DNA from: Oscillospiraceae bacterium
Lineage (GTDB): Bacteria; Bacillota; Clostridia; Oscillospirales; CAG-272
Assembly (NCBI GenBank): GCA_015064285.1
Contig: SVSN01000002.1
Coordinates: 28,407 to 92,406 of the forward strand
DNA length: 64,000 bases
Reading direction: 5' to 3'
How positions within the stretch are numbered: position 1 is the first letter of the stretch; each line of letters opens with the position of its first letter. Below the pieces are notes generated by a model. It was not told the origin of the DNA and made no database searches. It worked only from the letters and a program-made list of their open reading frames with translations. Below are positions 40,950-50,766 of the stretch, one piece after another. The translations under genes were made by a program, and so were the position numbers.

Positions 40950-43034
40950 TTGAAAAAAATACTTGTATGGCTGCCGCTGCTTCTGGCTGTCCTGCTCTTA
41001 TGTTCCTGCAGCCGGAACCTCTTTACCCTGGATGTACTGGCACAGGGAGAAGGCGGTGTACTGATCGAAGGCGATCCTTTGCAAAAAGTGCCTTACGGCG
41101 AAGAGGCGGTGTTTACGCTCCGCATTCCCAAAGGGGAGTCTGTGGTACAGGTATTTGCAGACGATGTTCTCACCGATGCCTATACATTGGAAAACAATGT
41201 GCTCACCATGCCGGACATTACCTCTCCCTGTACGATCCGCATTGTATCCGGTGTGGAAAAGAAGCGTGAATACTGGGAAGCAGACATCCACGGTACCGGC
41301 GGCGGATCTGTTGTATCCAACGTACAGCAGGGGCCTGTAGCCGTCGGCTCCCGGGTAACACTGACGGCGATTCCCCAGGACGGCGCAAAATTTATCGGCT
41401 GGTCCGAACGTTTTCCTCTGCGGTCCGGCGGCGAGCTGCTCTCCGAAGAAGAACAGCTGACGGTGGAGATCACGGAGTTTACCTTCATTATTGCCAATTT
41501 TGACACATCCGGCATCCCGAAGAAGGAAGAAAAACCTGCCCCCGTTCCCACATATAAAACAGAAAACACGCTTACCATTTATTATAATATCAACGGCGGA
41601 GATCTGATAAACGGCAGCAAAGTTGCCCTCGAAACCACATTTGACACCACCTACTGGGATATGCCGGTAGCCCGTGAGGACGACGGTAAGCTGACCCGTG
41701 ACGGCTATGTCCTGCTGGGGTACTCCTACTCTCCGGATGGCGGCGAACTGCTCCGTCCCGGGTATCGCTTCCTGCGGCAGACAGACGAAAAGATCATTAT
41801 GCTGTACTGCGTATGGCAGAAAGAAACCGATCCGTCCCTGTTTACGGTTTCCGATTTCAACGACACTTCTGTACAGATCGACAAATACAACGGTACCGAT
41901 CCTGTGGTTTACATTCCCAGAAAGATCGGCGGCAAAAAAGTTCTGCGGATTGCGGAAGGCGCCTTTGCCGGCAACGAACACGTCACGGAAGTCCACATAA
42001 CCTCTTCCATCAATGCCATCGAAGACGGTGCCTTTACAGACTGCCCCTCTCTGGCCACCATCACAATGTATGATGCCATCCAGAAGGTCAGCGATGCTTC
42101 TTTTGCCGGCAGCCCCGTAAAGACCCTCCGGCTCTGTGCCGCTACCACCTCCCGGTTCGCCAACAGCTACACCTCTTTCGGCAAAAAGTTTGAAAGACTG
42201 GTCACCACTGCCGATCAGAAACGGATTGTGGTGGTTTCCGGTTCCAGTAAATACTGGGGGCTGGACTCCGATTATATGGAAGAACTCTTCGGCGGTGAAT
42301 ATGCCGTAGTCAATTACGGTACCAGTGTAGGGATGAACATCCTGTTCTTCCTGGAAGGGGTCACATCCTATCTGAAGGAAGGAGACATTCTGGTGTATTG
42401 TCCGGAACAGTACGGCCAGAATGCCCATCACACCAACGGGAATCCGGAACTGCCATCGACTACCTATCAGGGGATCTCCACCAGCTATAATATAGTGGAA
42501 CGGGTGGACATGACCAGGTATACCCGCGTGTTCGATGCGTATGAGGAGTTTTCCTTTACCCATCACCAGATGAATTCGGTGTCCTGGGATGCCTACTCCT
42601 CCTCCATGGACCGTTACGGCGACTACTCCAAATTCCGTCAGGAACTGAACTTCCCCGATTATCTGGGAACCACCATGGGCCAGTTCCGTTTTGATAAAAC
42701 CAGAATACCGTCGAGATTTCTTCCCAACATGAACCGGGTTCTGGATGCCGCCGCAGAAACCGGAGCCGCCGTATTGTTCAGTTTCCCCCCTCACAACCAG
42801 AACGCCGTGCTGCCCGAACATCTTCATAACGAAGAGGTTTACGACAGCTTCATGGCCTTTATCGACGAAAATGTCCATGCCAGACGGATCTCCGACCTGC
42901 GGAATTTCGTCCACGAAGGACAGTATTTCGATGATTCCGACTATCATCTGGGTGCTGTCGGCAGAAAATTCCATACGGAACAGCTTGCCAGGGATCTGAT
43001 GGCCGCCGGTTTCGGTACTGTAGTCATTCCCTGA
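40950..43034 (+). CDS. Lipoprotein: beta-repeat, LRR and SGNH-like domains
   Basis: 694 aa. TTG start 9 nt after AAGGAGG; signal peptide with lipobox LCSC. In order: two bacterial Ig-like or InlB-type beta modules (GGSVVSNVQQGPVAVGSRVT, FIGWSERFP; then a repeat with DGYVLLGYSYSPDGG), a BspA-type leucine-rich segment (RIAEGAFAGNEHVTEVHI, AIEDGAFTDCPSLATITM), and from about 425 an SGNH-like domain with IVVVSGSSKYWGLDSDYM, VVNYGTS and DDSDYHLGAVGR. GSS replaces the GDS block, as in DltD/AlgJ-like acyl-handling relatives. Surface glycan O-acylation or de-acylation is inferred. Paralogue at 55994. Confidence 0.75.
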   Translation: MKKILVWLPLLLAVLLLCSCSRNLFTLDVLAQGEGGVLIEGDPLQKVPYGEEAVFTLRIPKGESVVQVFADDVLTDAYTLENNVLTMPDITSPCTIRIVSGVEKKREYWEADIHGTGGGSVVSNVQQGPVAVGSRVTLTAIPQDGAKFIGWSERFPLRSGGELLSEEEQLTVEITEFTFIIANFDTSGIPKKEEKPAPVPTYKTENTLTIYYNINGGDLINGSKVALETTFDTTYWDMPVAREDDGKLTRDGYVLLGYSYSPDGGELLRPGYRFLRQTDEKIIMLYCVWQKETDPSLFTVSDFNDTSVQIDKYNGTDPVVYIPRKIGGKKVLRIAEGAFAGNEHVTEVHITSSINAIEDGAFTDCPSLATITMYDAIQKVSDASFAGSPVKTLRLCAATTSRFANSYTSFGKKFERLVTTADQKRIVVVSGSSKYWGLDSDYMEELFGGEYAVVNYGTSVGMNILFFLEGVTSYLKEGDILVYCPEQYGQNAHHTNGNPELPSTTYQGISTSYNIVERVDMTRYTRVFDAYEEFSFTHHQMNSVSWDAYSSSMDRYGDYSKFRQELNFPDYLGTTMGQFRFDKTRIPSRFLPNMNRVLDAAAETGAAVLFSFPPHNQNAVLPEHLHNEEVYDSFMAFIDENVHARRISDLRNFVHEGQYFDDSDYHLGAVGRKFHTEQLARDLMAAGFGTVVIP

Positions 43035-43073
43035 GGAAAGAACAAGGTATATTCATATAAGGAGCAGACCATC

Positions 43074-43907
43074 ATGAAAAAAACATGCGGAACCGTAGTA
43101 TTCCGGGAATACGATCTGGATCGTACGCTGGATGCCATATACAAAGCCGGTTACCGGTATTTTGAAACCCAGGCTACCAATCCCTGGTGCAACCATGTCA
43201 TTCTGGACAAGGATGATCCTGTGCTGTTTGCCCAAAAAGCAAAAGAACACGGGTTTCTCGGCGTAACTTCCCTGTGGACACCGGAAGGCGCCCTGATCCC
43301 GGCCGGAGACAGCTGCATCCCCACCATCAAACGCGCCATCGAATGGGCTTCCGCCGCCGGTATTCCGGTGCTGGATTTCGGGGACGGCCACAAACCGGCA
43401 GACATGTCCGATGAGGACGCTTTCGCCCGGCTGTCCGAACGGATCCTGACCCTGCTGGAAACCGCGGAAAAATATAATGTAGTGCTGGCACTGGAACCCC
43501 ACGGCACCTTTTCCCTGTCGGCTTCCGGTCTGGCGCGGATCCTCTCCATTTCCGACTCACCGTATCTGGGAATCAACTATGACTGCGCCAACATTCACAG
43601 AGCCGGTTATGTGGAAACCCGTGACGGACAGGCCAACTGGCGTTCTCTGGCAGAAGGCGGCGGTGAAGTGGAGGTTCTGAAAACCGTAGTACACCGGGTT
43701 GTCCATTTCCACGCCAAAGACCTGACAGAAGCCGGTGTATGTACTGCTCTGGGCACCGGCACGGTGGATGTGGCAGGCTGCATACAGGTTCTGAAAGATG
43801 CCGGTTATACCGGTGCCGTATCACTGGAAACCGAAGGCGGCATGCCTTTTGCGGAATCCGCAGCACTGGCGGAGAGCAGCAGCCGGTATCTGGATACGAT
43901 ACTTTGA
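43074..43907 (+). CDS. Sugar phosphate isomerase/epimerase family protein
   Basis: 277 aa xylose-isomerase-like TIM barrel, cytosolic. Features: YKAGYRYFETQA, YNVVLALEPHGTFSLSASGL with the metal-binding Glu, GINYDCANIHRAGY with Asp/His, VVHFHAKDL with His, and AVSLETEGGMPF with the last Glu. Expected to bind a divalent metal and interconvert keto/aldo sugars or cyclitols (IolE/IolI-like). AAGGAG before the ATG; it lies 39 nt after the LRR-SGNH lipoprotein, probably the same transcript. Confidence 0.82.
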   Translation: MKKTCGTVVFREYDLDRTLDAIYKAGYRYFETQATNPWCNHVILDKDDPVLFAQKAKEHGFLGVTSLWTPEGALIPAGDSCIPTIKRAIEWASAAGIPVLDFGDGHKPADMSDEDAFARLSERILTLLETAEKYNVVLALEPHGTFSLSASGLARILSISDSPYLGINYDCANIHRAGYVETRDGQANWRSLAEGGGEVEVLKTVVHRVVHFHAKDLTEAGVCTALGTGTVDVAGCIQVLKDAGYTGAVSLETEGGMPFAESAALAESSSRYLDTIL

Positions 43908-43999
43908 CCATGCGGGGAGCAGACGAAAAAACTGCTCCCTTTTTCACTTCGGAATGGCCAAAAAACACGGATGCTTCTGGTATATCTCCCGGATACCTC

Positions 44000-44028
44000 T
44001 GTACAAAAACAAAAAAATCTGCTATAAT
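44000..44028 (+). promoter_or_regulatory. SigA-type promoter
   Basis: TGTACA, 17 nt, TATAAT, about 70 nt upstream of the PHP gene. Perfect -10, partial -35. Confidence 0.6.
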
Positions 44029-44097
44029 GATACCAAAGTCCGACAATTCTATCCGGATGCAGAACCGATGCTGTATCCATACAGAAACGAGGTTTTT

Positions 44098-45138
44098 ATG
44101 ATGACAGAACAGGAACTCACAAAACTGGAGCAGCTTTACAGCGGATGCAGAGCCTATCATGGTGAGCTGCATGACCATTCCGCCAGCGGAGGGACCAGTG
44201 ACGGAAGCTGTCCCCTGGATGTATGGGTACGGGAGATGGCGGAACTGCACATGGATTTTGCCGCCATTCTGGATCATCGTCAGGTAAGACACATGTATCT
44301 GCCGGAATGGAAGGACGGTCTGTTTCTGGGCGGAAGTGAACCGGGCACCAAAATAGACGACAGCCCGGCAGAAAACAAATACCTGCATTATAATATGCTC
44401 TTTACCGGCCCGGAACCGCTGGAATCTCTGCTGGCGGAATTCCCGGAATACCAGTTCACCGGCGGTCCGGAAGGTCATTTTTCTTATCCTTCCTTCACCA
44501 CGGAACGGTTTTGTCAGCTGATTGACGCTGTGAAAGCCCGGGGCGGGTTCTTTGTACATCCCCATCCCAAGCAGGTCATGGTGTCCGACAACCCGCTGGA
44601 TTACTGGTTCCGGGATGAAACGGGGATCGAAGTATTCTACAATGCAATGGACAGCGAACATACCGCCCGGAATTATGTGCTCTGGACAGATCTGCTGGCT
44701 GCCGGAAAAAGAGTCTGGGCCTGTGCCGGCGGAGACAAGCATGGCCATCCAGATGACAAAGCGCTGACCACCATATATGCCGAAGAAAAGTCCAACGCTT
44801 CCTATCTCGCACATCTGCGCAAAGGGGATTTCACCTGCGGTTCTGTGGGGATCCGGATGGGCATCGGCAATACGGTCACCGGCGGCAAATGCATTTTCGG
44901 CGGACAGAAGCTCATCGCCGCAGCCGGAGATTTCCACTGCAGCGTACAGCATCCGGATCATACATACCGTATGGATATTCTCAATGAAAACGGCATCGTA
45001 CTGAGCCGGGAAATCCCCTGTGACAGCACATCCTGTCTGTCTCTGGACACGGATGACTGCCGCTTCTACCGGGCTGAAGTATGGGATACAACCCTGCAGC
45101 TCCGTATCGCCATAGGCAATCCCATCTGGAACGGCTGA
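44098..45138 (+). CDS. PHP-domain phosphoesterase-like protein
   Basis: 346 aa, soluble. YHGELHDHSASGGTSDGS (residues about 19-36) carries the HxH-type metal motif of PHP domains, AILDHRQVRHMYLPEW a second ligand, GGFFVHPHPKQVM a third and ACAGGDKHGHPDD the last. The C-terminal 80 residues form a beta domain (GNTVTGGKCIFGGQKLIAAAGDF). Likely a metal-dependent phosphoesterase or related hydrolase acting in glycan or sugar metabolism; substrate unknown. Either of two adjacent ATGs after GAGG may be used. GH92 follows in the same direction with no promoter seen between. Confidence 0.75.
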   Translation: MMTEQELTKLEQLYSGCRAYHGELHDHSASGGTSDGSCPLDVWVREMAELHMDFAAILDHRQVRHMYLPEWKDGLFLGGSEPGTKIDDSPAENKYLHYNMLFTGPEPLESLLAEFPEYQFTGGPEGHFSYPSFTTERFCQLIDAVKARGGFFVHPHPKQVMVSDNPLDYWFRDETGIEVFYNAMDSEHTARNYVLWTDLLAAGKRVWACAGGDKHGHPDDKALTTIYAEEKSNASYLAHLRKGDFTCGSVGIRMGIGNTVTGGKCIFGGQKLIAAAGDFHCSVQHPDHTYRMDILNENGIVLSREIPCDSTSCLSLDTDDCRFYRAEVWDTTLQLRIAIGNPIWNG

Positions 45139-45227
45139 CAGATAAATAATCCTGCCGGAAACCGGTGAAATCCACGGTGCGGCAGCTGCGCTTACCTGAA
45201 ATTCAATGCATCCGAAAGGAAAACGAT

Positions 45228-47243
45228 ATGCAGTATATTCCTTATGTAAACATCCGCATGGGGACGGCTTCCGTAAACCGCTTCTCCCACGGGAATACCC
45301 TGCCCTATACCCAGCTTCCCTGGGCAATGGCCGGTTTTATGCCCCAGACGGACGGAGGTGCCGGCGGCTGGTTCTTCCACGCAGACGCAAGAGCCGTGGA
45401 AGGCATCCGTCTCACCCACCAGCCCAGCCCCTGGATCGGCGACTACGGCACGTTTCTGATGACCCCTCAGGCCGGCACCCGTGCCCTGTACGAACACTAT
45501 TCCGGTGCCTGGTCCGGCTATCGTCCGGAAGAAACCGTTTTCCGTCCGGATCTGCTGACGGTACGGTTCCTGCGCCAGAGATGTACCTTCTCCCTGACAC
45601 CTACCGAACGGGGCGGTATGTTCAGGCTGCACTACGACATGCTGAAGAATATCGGTCTGACATTCTATCCGCTCAAGGGAAAAAACGGCTGGCGGTTTGA
45701 TGCCGAAAGAAACATGCTCTTCGGCTGGACGGACGGCCATTCCCAGGACAAACCGGTGGATTTCAAAATGTACATTGCCGTACAGTTTGAAGCCGGGGAC
45801 ATTGATGCTGCTGCCTCCCGCGCTTTTGCCTGCGGAGACCTGGGGGAAGGCTACCACCTGATGCTGAACAAAGCCGACATCACTGCAAAGCTGGCGATTT
45901 CCTATCTGTCCGAAGAACAGGCGGTTTACAACCTGAATGAAGACATGGGCGGCAAGTGCTTCTGTGACATTCAGAAAGCGGCGGAAGAACGATGGGAAGA
46001 ACTGCTCCGCCGGATCGAAATCGATGCCGCGGACGAAGACCAGATGAAAACCTTCTACTCCTGCCTGTACCGTACCGTACTCTTCCCCCACAAAGCCTAC
46101 GAGCATGACATGGCGACCGGCAAAAATGTTCACTATTCCCCCTTTACCGGCAAGAAGCACGACGGTGTGCGTTACACTGACAACGGTTTCTGGGATACCT
46201 ACCGCACCGTATACCCTCTGTACGCCCTGATTGCCAGAGAAGAATATGCGGAGATCCTGGATGGGTTTGTGGCGGACTACAGAGAAGGCGGATGGCTGCC
46301 CAGATGGCCCTCCTTCGGCGAAGTGGGATGCATGCCCTCTACCCTGATCGACGCTGTCATCGCAGACGCCGTGGTCAAGGGGATCGGCTCAAAGGAACTG
46401 TGGAAAGATGCCTTTGCCGGTATGCTGAATCATGCCAACCACAACGGGCCGGAAAACCGCTACGGACGCAACGGCGCGGAAGATTACTGCCGTCTCGGTT
46501 ATATGCCCAGAGAAAAGGTACACGAATCCGTCAACCTGACACTGGACGCCGCATACGGAGACTGGTGTATTGCCAGAGTGGCGGAAGTGCTGGGATACGA
46601 CAAGGAGTTCATTGCCCGGTACGACCGCAGAGCCAGGAATTACGCCAATCTGTTTGACCCCGAAACAGGCTTTATGCGGGGGAAGGACGAAAACGGCGAA
46701 ATGGCTCCCGATTTTGATCCGCTGCGCTGGGGCGGTGAATATACCGAAGGCTGCGCATGGCAGTCCACCTTTGCGGTGCCCCATGATGTGATGGGTCTGG
46801 CTGCCCTGTACGGCGGAAGAGAAAAGATGATCGCCAAGCTGGACGAGCTGTTTGCCACAAAGCCGGAATACACCGTGGACGGCTATGGCTTTGAGATCCA
46901 CGAAATGACCGAGCTTGCGGCGCTGGATTTCGGACAGTGTGCCATTTCCAATCAGCCCTCCTTCCACTTCCCCTTCCTGTTCTCCCTGCTGGGTGAAGAA
47001 GAAAAGGCAAGCCGCTGGGTAAAAGCGCTGACGGAAGTGTTCCACGCCACCCCCACCGGGTATCCGGGCGATGAAGACAACGGCACTACCTCCGCCTGGT
47101 ACATTTTCGCCCTGCTGGGAATCTATCCCGTATGTCCCGGTATGCCCGGCACAGCAGGATATGCAAAAACCGATATGCTTGTAAAAAGTGCCCGGATCCT
47201 GGGGAAAGACTGGGATCATGAACATATAGAAAACTATATCTGA
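45228..47243 (+). CDS. GH92 alpha-mannosidase
   Basis: 671 aa, no signal peptide. Calcium-dependent inverting exo-alpha-mannosidase, mostly alpha-1,2 or 1,3. Begins IPYVNIRMGTASVNRFSHGNTLPYTQLP, the family's N-terminal beta-domain opening. Catalytic-domain motifs: TDNGFWDTYRTVYPLYALI, GGWLPRWPSFGEVGCMPSTLIDAV, LTLDAAYGDWCIA, and the C-terminal TGYPGDEDNGTTSAWYIFAL with the GDEDNGT acid cluster. YPVCPG follows. Start supported by AAAGG before the ATG; the longer frame upstream lacks an RBS. Forms an operon with a Gfo/Idh gene (14 nt gap), so released mannose or its derivative may be oxidised. Confidence 0.93.
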   Translation: MQYIPYVNIRMGTASVNRFSHGNTLPYTQLPWAMAGFMPQTDGGAGGWFFHADARAVEGIRLTHQPSPWIGDYGTFLMTPQAGTRALYEHYSGAWSGYRPEETVFRPDLLTVRFLRQRCTFSLTPTERGGMFRLHYDMLKNIGLTFYPLKGKNGWRFDAERNMLFGWTDGHSQDKPVDFKMYIAVQFEAGDIDAAASRAFACGDLGEGYHLMLNKADITAKLAISYLSEEQAVYNLNEDMGGKCFCDIQKAAEERWEELLRRIEIDAADEDQMKTFYSCLYRTVLFPHKAYEHDMATGKNVHYSPFTGKKHDGVRYTDNGFWDTYRTVYPLYALIAREEYAEILDGFVADYREGGWLPRWPSFGEVGCMPSTLIDAVIADAVVKGIGSKELWKDAFAGMLNHANHNGPENRYGRNGAEDYCRLGYMPREKVHESVNLTLDAAYGDWCIARVAEVLGYDKEFIARYDRRARNYANLFDPETGFMRGKDENGEMAPDFDPLRWGGEYTEGCAWQSTFAVPHDVMGLAALYGGREKMIAKLDELFATKPEYTVDGYGFEIHEMTELAALDFGQCAISNQPSFHFPFLFSLLGEEEKASRWVKALTEVFHATPTGYPGDEDNGTTSAWYIFALLGIYPVCPGMPGTAGYAKTDMLVKSARILGKDWDHEHIENYI

Positions 47244-47257
47244 AAGGAATACACAAT

Positions 47258-48226
47258 ATGAAACTGAAAGTAGCACAGGTCGGTATCGGCGGTATGGGCG
47301 GCGGCCACGTCAATATCTGGCACGAAATGGAAGACATCGAACAGGTAGCCATCTGCGATATCCGTCCGGAAATGATGGATCGCTTTGACGGCAAGATCAC
47401 CGCCAGAAAGTATACCGATTTCGATGAAATGCTGGAAAAGGAAACCTTTGATATTCTGGATATCACCCTGCCCACCTATCTGCATGCAGATTTTGCGGTA
47501 AAGGCTCTGAATCGCGGTATCCATGTGATCACGGAAAAGCCCATTTCCCTGAAAAAGGAAGATATCGCCAGAATCTACGCTGCCGCCGAAAAGAACAACA
47601 AGTGCTTCATGGTGGCGCACGTTATCCGTTTCTGGCCCGAATACATGTACATGAAGGACTGCATTGAAACCGGCCGCTACGGCAAGCTGGTTTCCGGTAC
47701 CATGACCCGTATCGGCACTATTCCCCAGAGCAGCTGGGACGACTGGATGCATGACCCCGAAAGAAGCGGCATGGTTCCCTTTGACCTGCACATCCATGAC
47801 CTGGACTTCCTGGTATACGCTCTCGGCAAGCCGGAAGTGGAACACGTTTTCCACGGTATGGACTATATGCACGCCATCTACAAATTCGGCGGCGTACGCA
47901 TTGCCTGCGAATCCGCATGGTTCCATGCTCCCGTACAGTTCAGATCCACCTTCCGGATGCAGTTTGAAAGAGCCGTTCTGGAATTTAACGGCAGTTCCAT
48001 GAAGATCTGCAAGAGCAGAGAAGAAGGCTGGGGTGTGGAAGACATGCGCGCCGGCAGCGGTGTGGAAGACGGCGCTTACATTCCCCAGTCCGATGGGTAT
48101 TACAACGAGCTGCGGTACTTCGCCGACTGTGTGAAGGAAAACAAAATGCCCGAAGTGATCAAGCCCTGGGAACTGGAAGCTGTTATGGACGTAATTGCCC
48201 AGATCAACGCAGCCAAGGAAAACTGA
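47258..48226 (+). CDS. Gfo/Idh/MocA-family oxidoreductase
   Basis: 322 aa. Rossmann loop VAQVGIGGMGGGHVNIW, catalytic GIHVITEKPISLKKED with the EKP Lys (about 93), and GMVPFDLHIHDLDFLVYALG with the HxxD-like active-site region. Member of the family closest in plan to sugar or inositol dehydrogenases. AAAGG lies before the ATG and the gene follows GH92 with a 14 nt gap, suggesting a mannose- or mannoside-oxidising step. Confidence 0.87.
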   Translation: MKLKVAQVGIGGMGGGHVNIWHEMEDIEQVAICDIRPEMMDRFDGKITARKYTDFDEMLEKETFDILDITLPTYLHADFAVKALNRGIHVITEKPISLKKEDIARIYAAAEKNNKCFMVAHVIRFWPEYMYMKDCIETGRYGKLVSGTMTRIGTIPQSSWDDWMHDPERSGMVPFDLHIHDLDFLVYALGKPEVEHVFHGMDYMHAIYKFGGVRIACESAWFHAPVQFRSTFRMQFERAVLEFNGSSMKICKSREEGWGVEDMRAGSGVEDGAYIPQSDGYYNELRYFADCVKENKMPEVIKPWELEAVMDVIAQINAAKEN

Positions 48227-48240
48227 ACAAGAACATAACA

Positions 48241-48293
48241 AATCCCCGGCGGAGGCGTTTCTCTCAGAATCCTCTCACCGGGGATATTTTTTG
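48241..48293. terminator. Hairpin terminator
   Basis: ATCCCCGG pairs with CCGGGGAT, then ATTTTTT. It ends the GH92 operon and abuts the stop of the convergent BlaR1-like gene. Confidence 0.8.
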
Positions 48294-48294
48294 C

Positions 48295-50766
48295 TTATGA
48301 AGCAGCCGGACTTCCTTTGCCGAATGCGGTAACGTCCACCCCTTCCGGCAGGGTGAGCACCTTTTCAAACACTGTCCCGTCCGTGATACCGGAATACCAC
48401 AGGAATCCGGTGGAAGCATCCTCATCGAAAATCAATGTATCTTCCTGTACCGTAAAGGCATAAACAAACCCGTCTCCGGCATCTGTTTCCAGTACAAGCC
48501 GGTCGTCTGTCATGGTATAGGTGCCGTGGCCGATATAGCTGCTGATCAGGGAAAAGAAAAACATAAAGGTTTCATCTTCATACAGGGTCACAGACGGCAG
48601 GAGATAATCACTGATGCCGCTGGGATCCTCCGTACAGGCTATGTATGTGTCGAGTACCGCCGGCATCACCGCATCCGGGTTATAGGACGCTGTCACTCTG
48701 GCGCTGACTTCTCTCATGGTCTGCAGCTGATCTGTGGGAATCCCCACCGCCATCAGCCAGCCTTCCGTCATAGTGTCGCCGCCGCTGTACGCCGCACGGG
48801 CGATACCAAGTTCCAGAAGACCCGATTCCAGCCATGCGTATTCCATTTCATACCGGCAGGCCGTATCGGGAGCAATGATGTACAGCAGAAACAGGGTGGA
48901 AGTTTCAAAAAAGTCCTCTCCATACAGTCCAACCACCTCCCGGAAGGAAGATTCCTCCCCATACCGCCGGTCAAAATCCATCACATTGTCCATGGAATCC
49001 ATGAAATCTTCCAGCTCTGCCGCACTGTGTATCTCCTGTATCGGAATCGCTTTTACCGGAAATTCCACAGCCGAAGAAAAGATGCCTTCCCTGTTCAGCC
49101 GGGTCAGAATATCCAGGGAATACCCTACCGGAGCACACTGCCAGCCATAGGAGCAGTTTCTGCTCACAGCCGCATCCCGGTACTGCTTTATAAATGCCGC
49201 CGGATCCTCGTACCGGATGTCTATCCTGGCACCGTCCCTGACATTGGCCTGCAGATAGATGTACATGGGTGCCTTGTCCAGCGGATAGCCGCCGCCGATG
49301 GCCAGGGAGAACATTTCATCAATGGCATACAGCCGGATGTACAGCCCGGAGCCGGTTTCGATGTAGTTGTAATTCTCAAAATCCGACCAGGTCAGCCCTT
49401 CGCCCTTTTCTTCTTTCCGCCGCAGCACATCGTCCAGGGTCAGATCCCGGCGTTCGGCATGACAGATGGCTGCCGCATTTTCATAATCACTCCATGCCGC
49501 CCGATAGTAACGTGTTTCCCCCCGGTATTCCACCGATGCATAGGCGTAAAATCCACGCCGGTCATACACCGTAATCCGCCAGTCATCCTCTATTACAAAC
49601 TGCACAGAACCGGGAGAATACAGCTTACCTTTCGGTTCTCTGCACTCCTTCCAGTCAGCCAAATCCAGAAACCGTGCCAGATCTGCTCCATCTGCCGCAC
49701 CGATCCCAAAGGTATAATCGTTGTCCTCTCTGTTATCCGGCGGATAGTGTATTACCGTCACCTCCAGCCGTTCTGCCACCGTAGATACAGCGTTTTCATA
49801 ATGCAGAAAAGACAGATCCGGCGCTTTCTCCGTAACAGGATCGGTCAGAAAGCAAACCCCTGTCACCACGCAGACCACCAGTGCCGCAGCGATGATCCAG
49901 AAGGCAGGTTTCCTGTAAGACAGCACGTTTTTTACCCGGCTTTTCACGCTGACCTCCCCGAATGCCACAGGACAGGCGGCAATATACCTTCTCGGAATAC
50001 TGCAGGTCAGCAGTGCCTGCGAGTAGTCCGCCCGGGCATCCCTGTCCAGATCCCCTATGACCCGTTCGTCACAGGCCAGCTCGATATCCCGGCACAGCAG
50101 CACATATGCCAGCCAGATCAGGGGATTGAACCAGTGCAGCGCCAGCAGCAGGAACCCCACAGGCTTGATCCAGTGGTCTTTCCGGCGGATATGGGCCTTT
50201 TCGTGAGCAATCACAAAGCCTTTTGTCGGTTCCTCCATACCGAAAGGCAGATAGATCTTCGGTCTCACAAGTCCCAGTACAAAGGGAGAAGGGGAATGGT
50301 CCGTTTCGTAAATTCCCGGCTCCAGCAGAACCGCATCCGCCATTTTCCGGCACAGAAACAGCCAGCTCAGGAAAGCATACAGAACCATTCCGGCAAACCC
50401 GATAATCCACCCTGCCGCTCCGACCGCCAGCCACACCTGCAATGGATTCACACTGTCCCCCGGGGCAGGCGCAAAGGATTCGGACAGCACCGGATTCACC
50501 GCAGAATTCAGGGCGTACACACCGCTGTGGATGGTCGGCCTGGCAGCATATACGATTTCCGGAGCGATGGTTTCGGTACTGGGAATCAGGCTGAATATAC
50601 TTTCCACCGTAAAAGGCAGTACCAGCCGCAGTCCCACCATCCCCCACAGCAGCGGCAGAATCCAGCGCGGCGCTTTCCGCAGACAAAGCCGCAAAAGCAC
50701 AACCGCCAGCACCAGCCATCCGGCGGATATACTCATATTGCACAGGCGGATAAAGAATGCTGTCAT
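48295..50766 (-). CDS. BlaR1/MecR1-type M56 metallopeptidase sensor
   Basis: 823 aa membrane protein. Four or more membrane segments occur up to about residue 222, plus one near 290 (WIIAAALVVCVVTGVCFL). The cytosolic zinc protease site is HEKAH (188-192) with ELACDE (229-234). The extracellular part, about 520 residues, is not a penicillin-binding sensor: I see no SxxK Ser-Lys motif, and the last 110 residues look like a lipocalin-type beta barrel. It presumably senses an envelope signal and cleaves or releases the BlaI-type repressor, as in BlaR1/BlaI. Its start overlaps the repressor stop by 4 nt. Confidence 0.85.
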   Translation of the reverse strand: MTAFFIRLCNMSISAGWLVLAVVLLRLCLRKAPRWILPLLWGMVGLRLVLPFTVESIFSLIPSTETIAPEIVYAARPTIHSGVYALNSAVNPVLSESFAPAPGDSVNPLQVWLAVGAAGWIIGFAGMVLYAFLSWLFLCRKMADAVLLEPGIYETDHSPSPFVLGLVRPKIYLPFGMEEPTKGFVIAHEKAHIRRKDHWIKPVGFLLLALHWFNPLIWLAYVLLCRDIELACDERVIGDLDRDARADYSQALLTCSIPRRYIAACPVAFGEVSVKSRVKNVLSYRKPAFWIIAAALVVCVVTGVCFLTDPVTEKAPDLSFLHYENAVSTVAERLEVTVIHYPPDNREDNDYTFGIGAADGADLARFLDLADWKECREPKGKLYSPGSVQFVIEDDWRITVYDRRGFYAYASVEYRGETRYYRAAWSDYENAAAICHAERRDLTLDDVLRRKEEKGEGLTWSDFENYNYIETGSGLYIRLYAIDEMFSLAIGGGYPLDKAPMYIYLQANVRDGARIDIRYEDPAAFIKQYRDAAVSRNCSYGWQCAPVGYSLDILTRLNREGIFSSAVEFPVKAIPIQEIHSAAELEDFMDSMDNVMDFDRRYGEESSFREVVGLYGEDFFETSTLFLLYIIAPDTACRYEMEYAWLESGLLELGIARAAYSGGDTMTEGWLMAVGIPTDQLQTMREVSARVTASYNPDAVMPAVLDTYIACTEDPSGISDYLLPSVTLYEDETFMFFFSLISSYIGHGTYTMTDDRLVLETDAGDGFVYAFTVQEDTLIFDEDASTGFLWYSGITDGTVFEKVLTLPEGVDVTAFGKGSPAAS

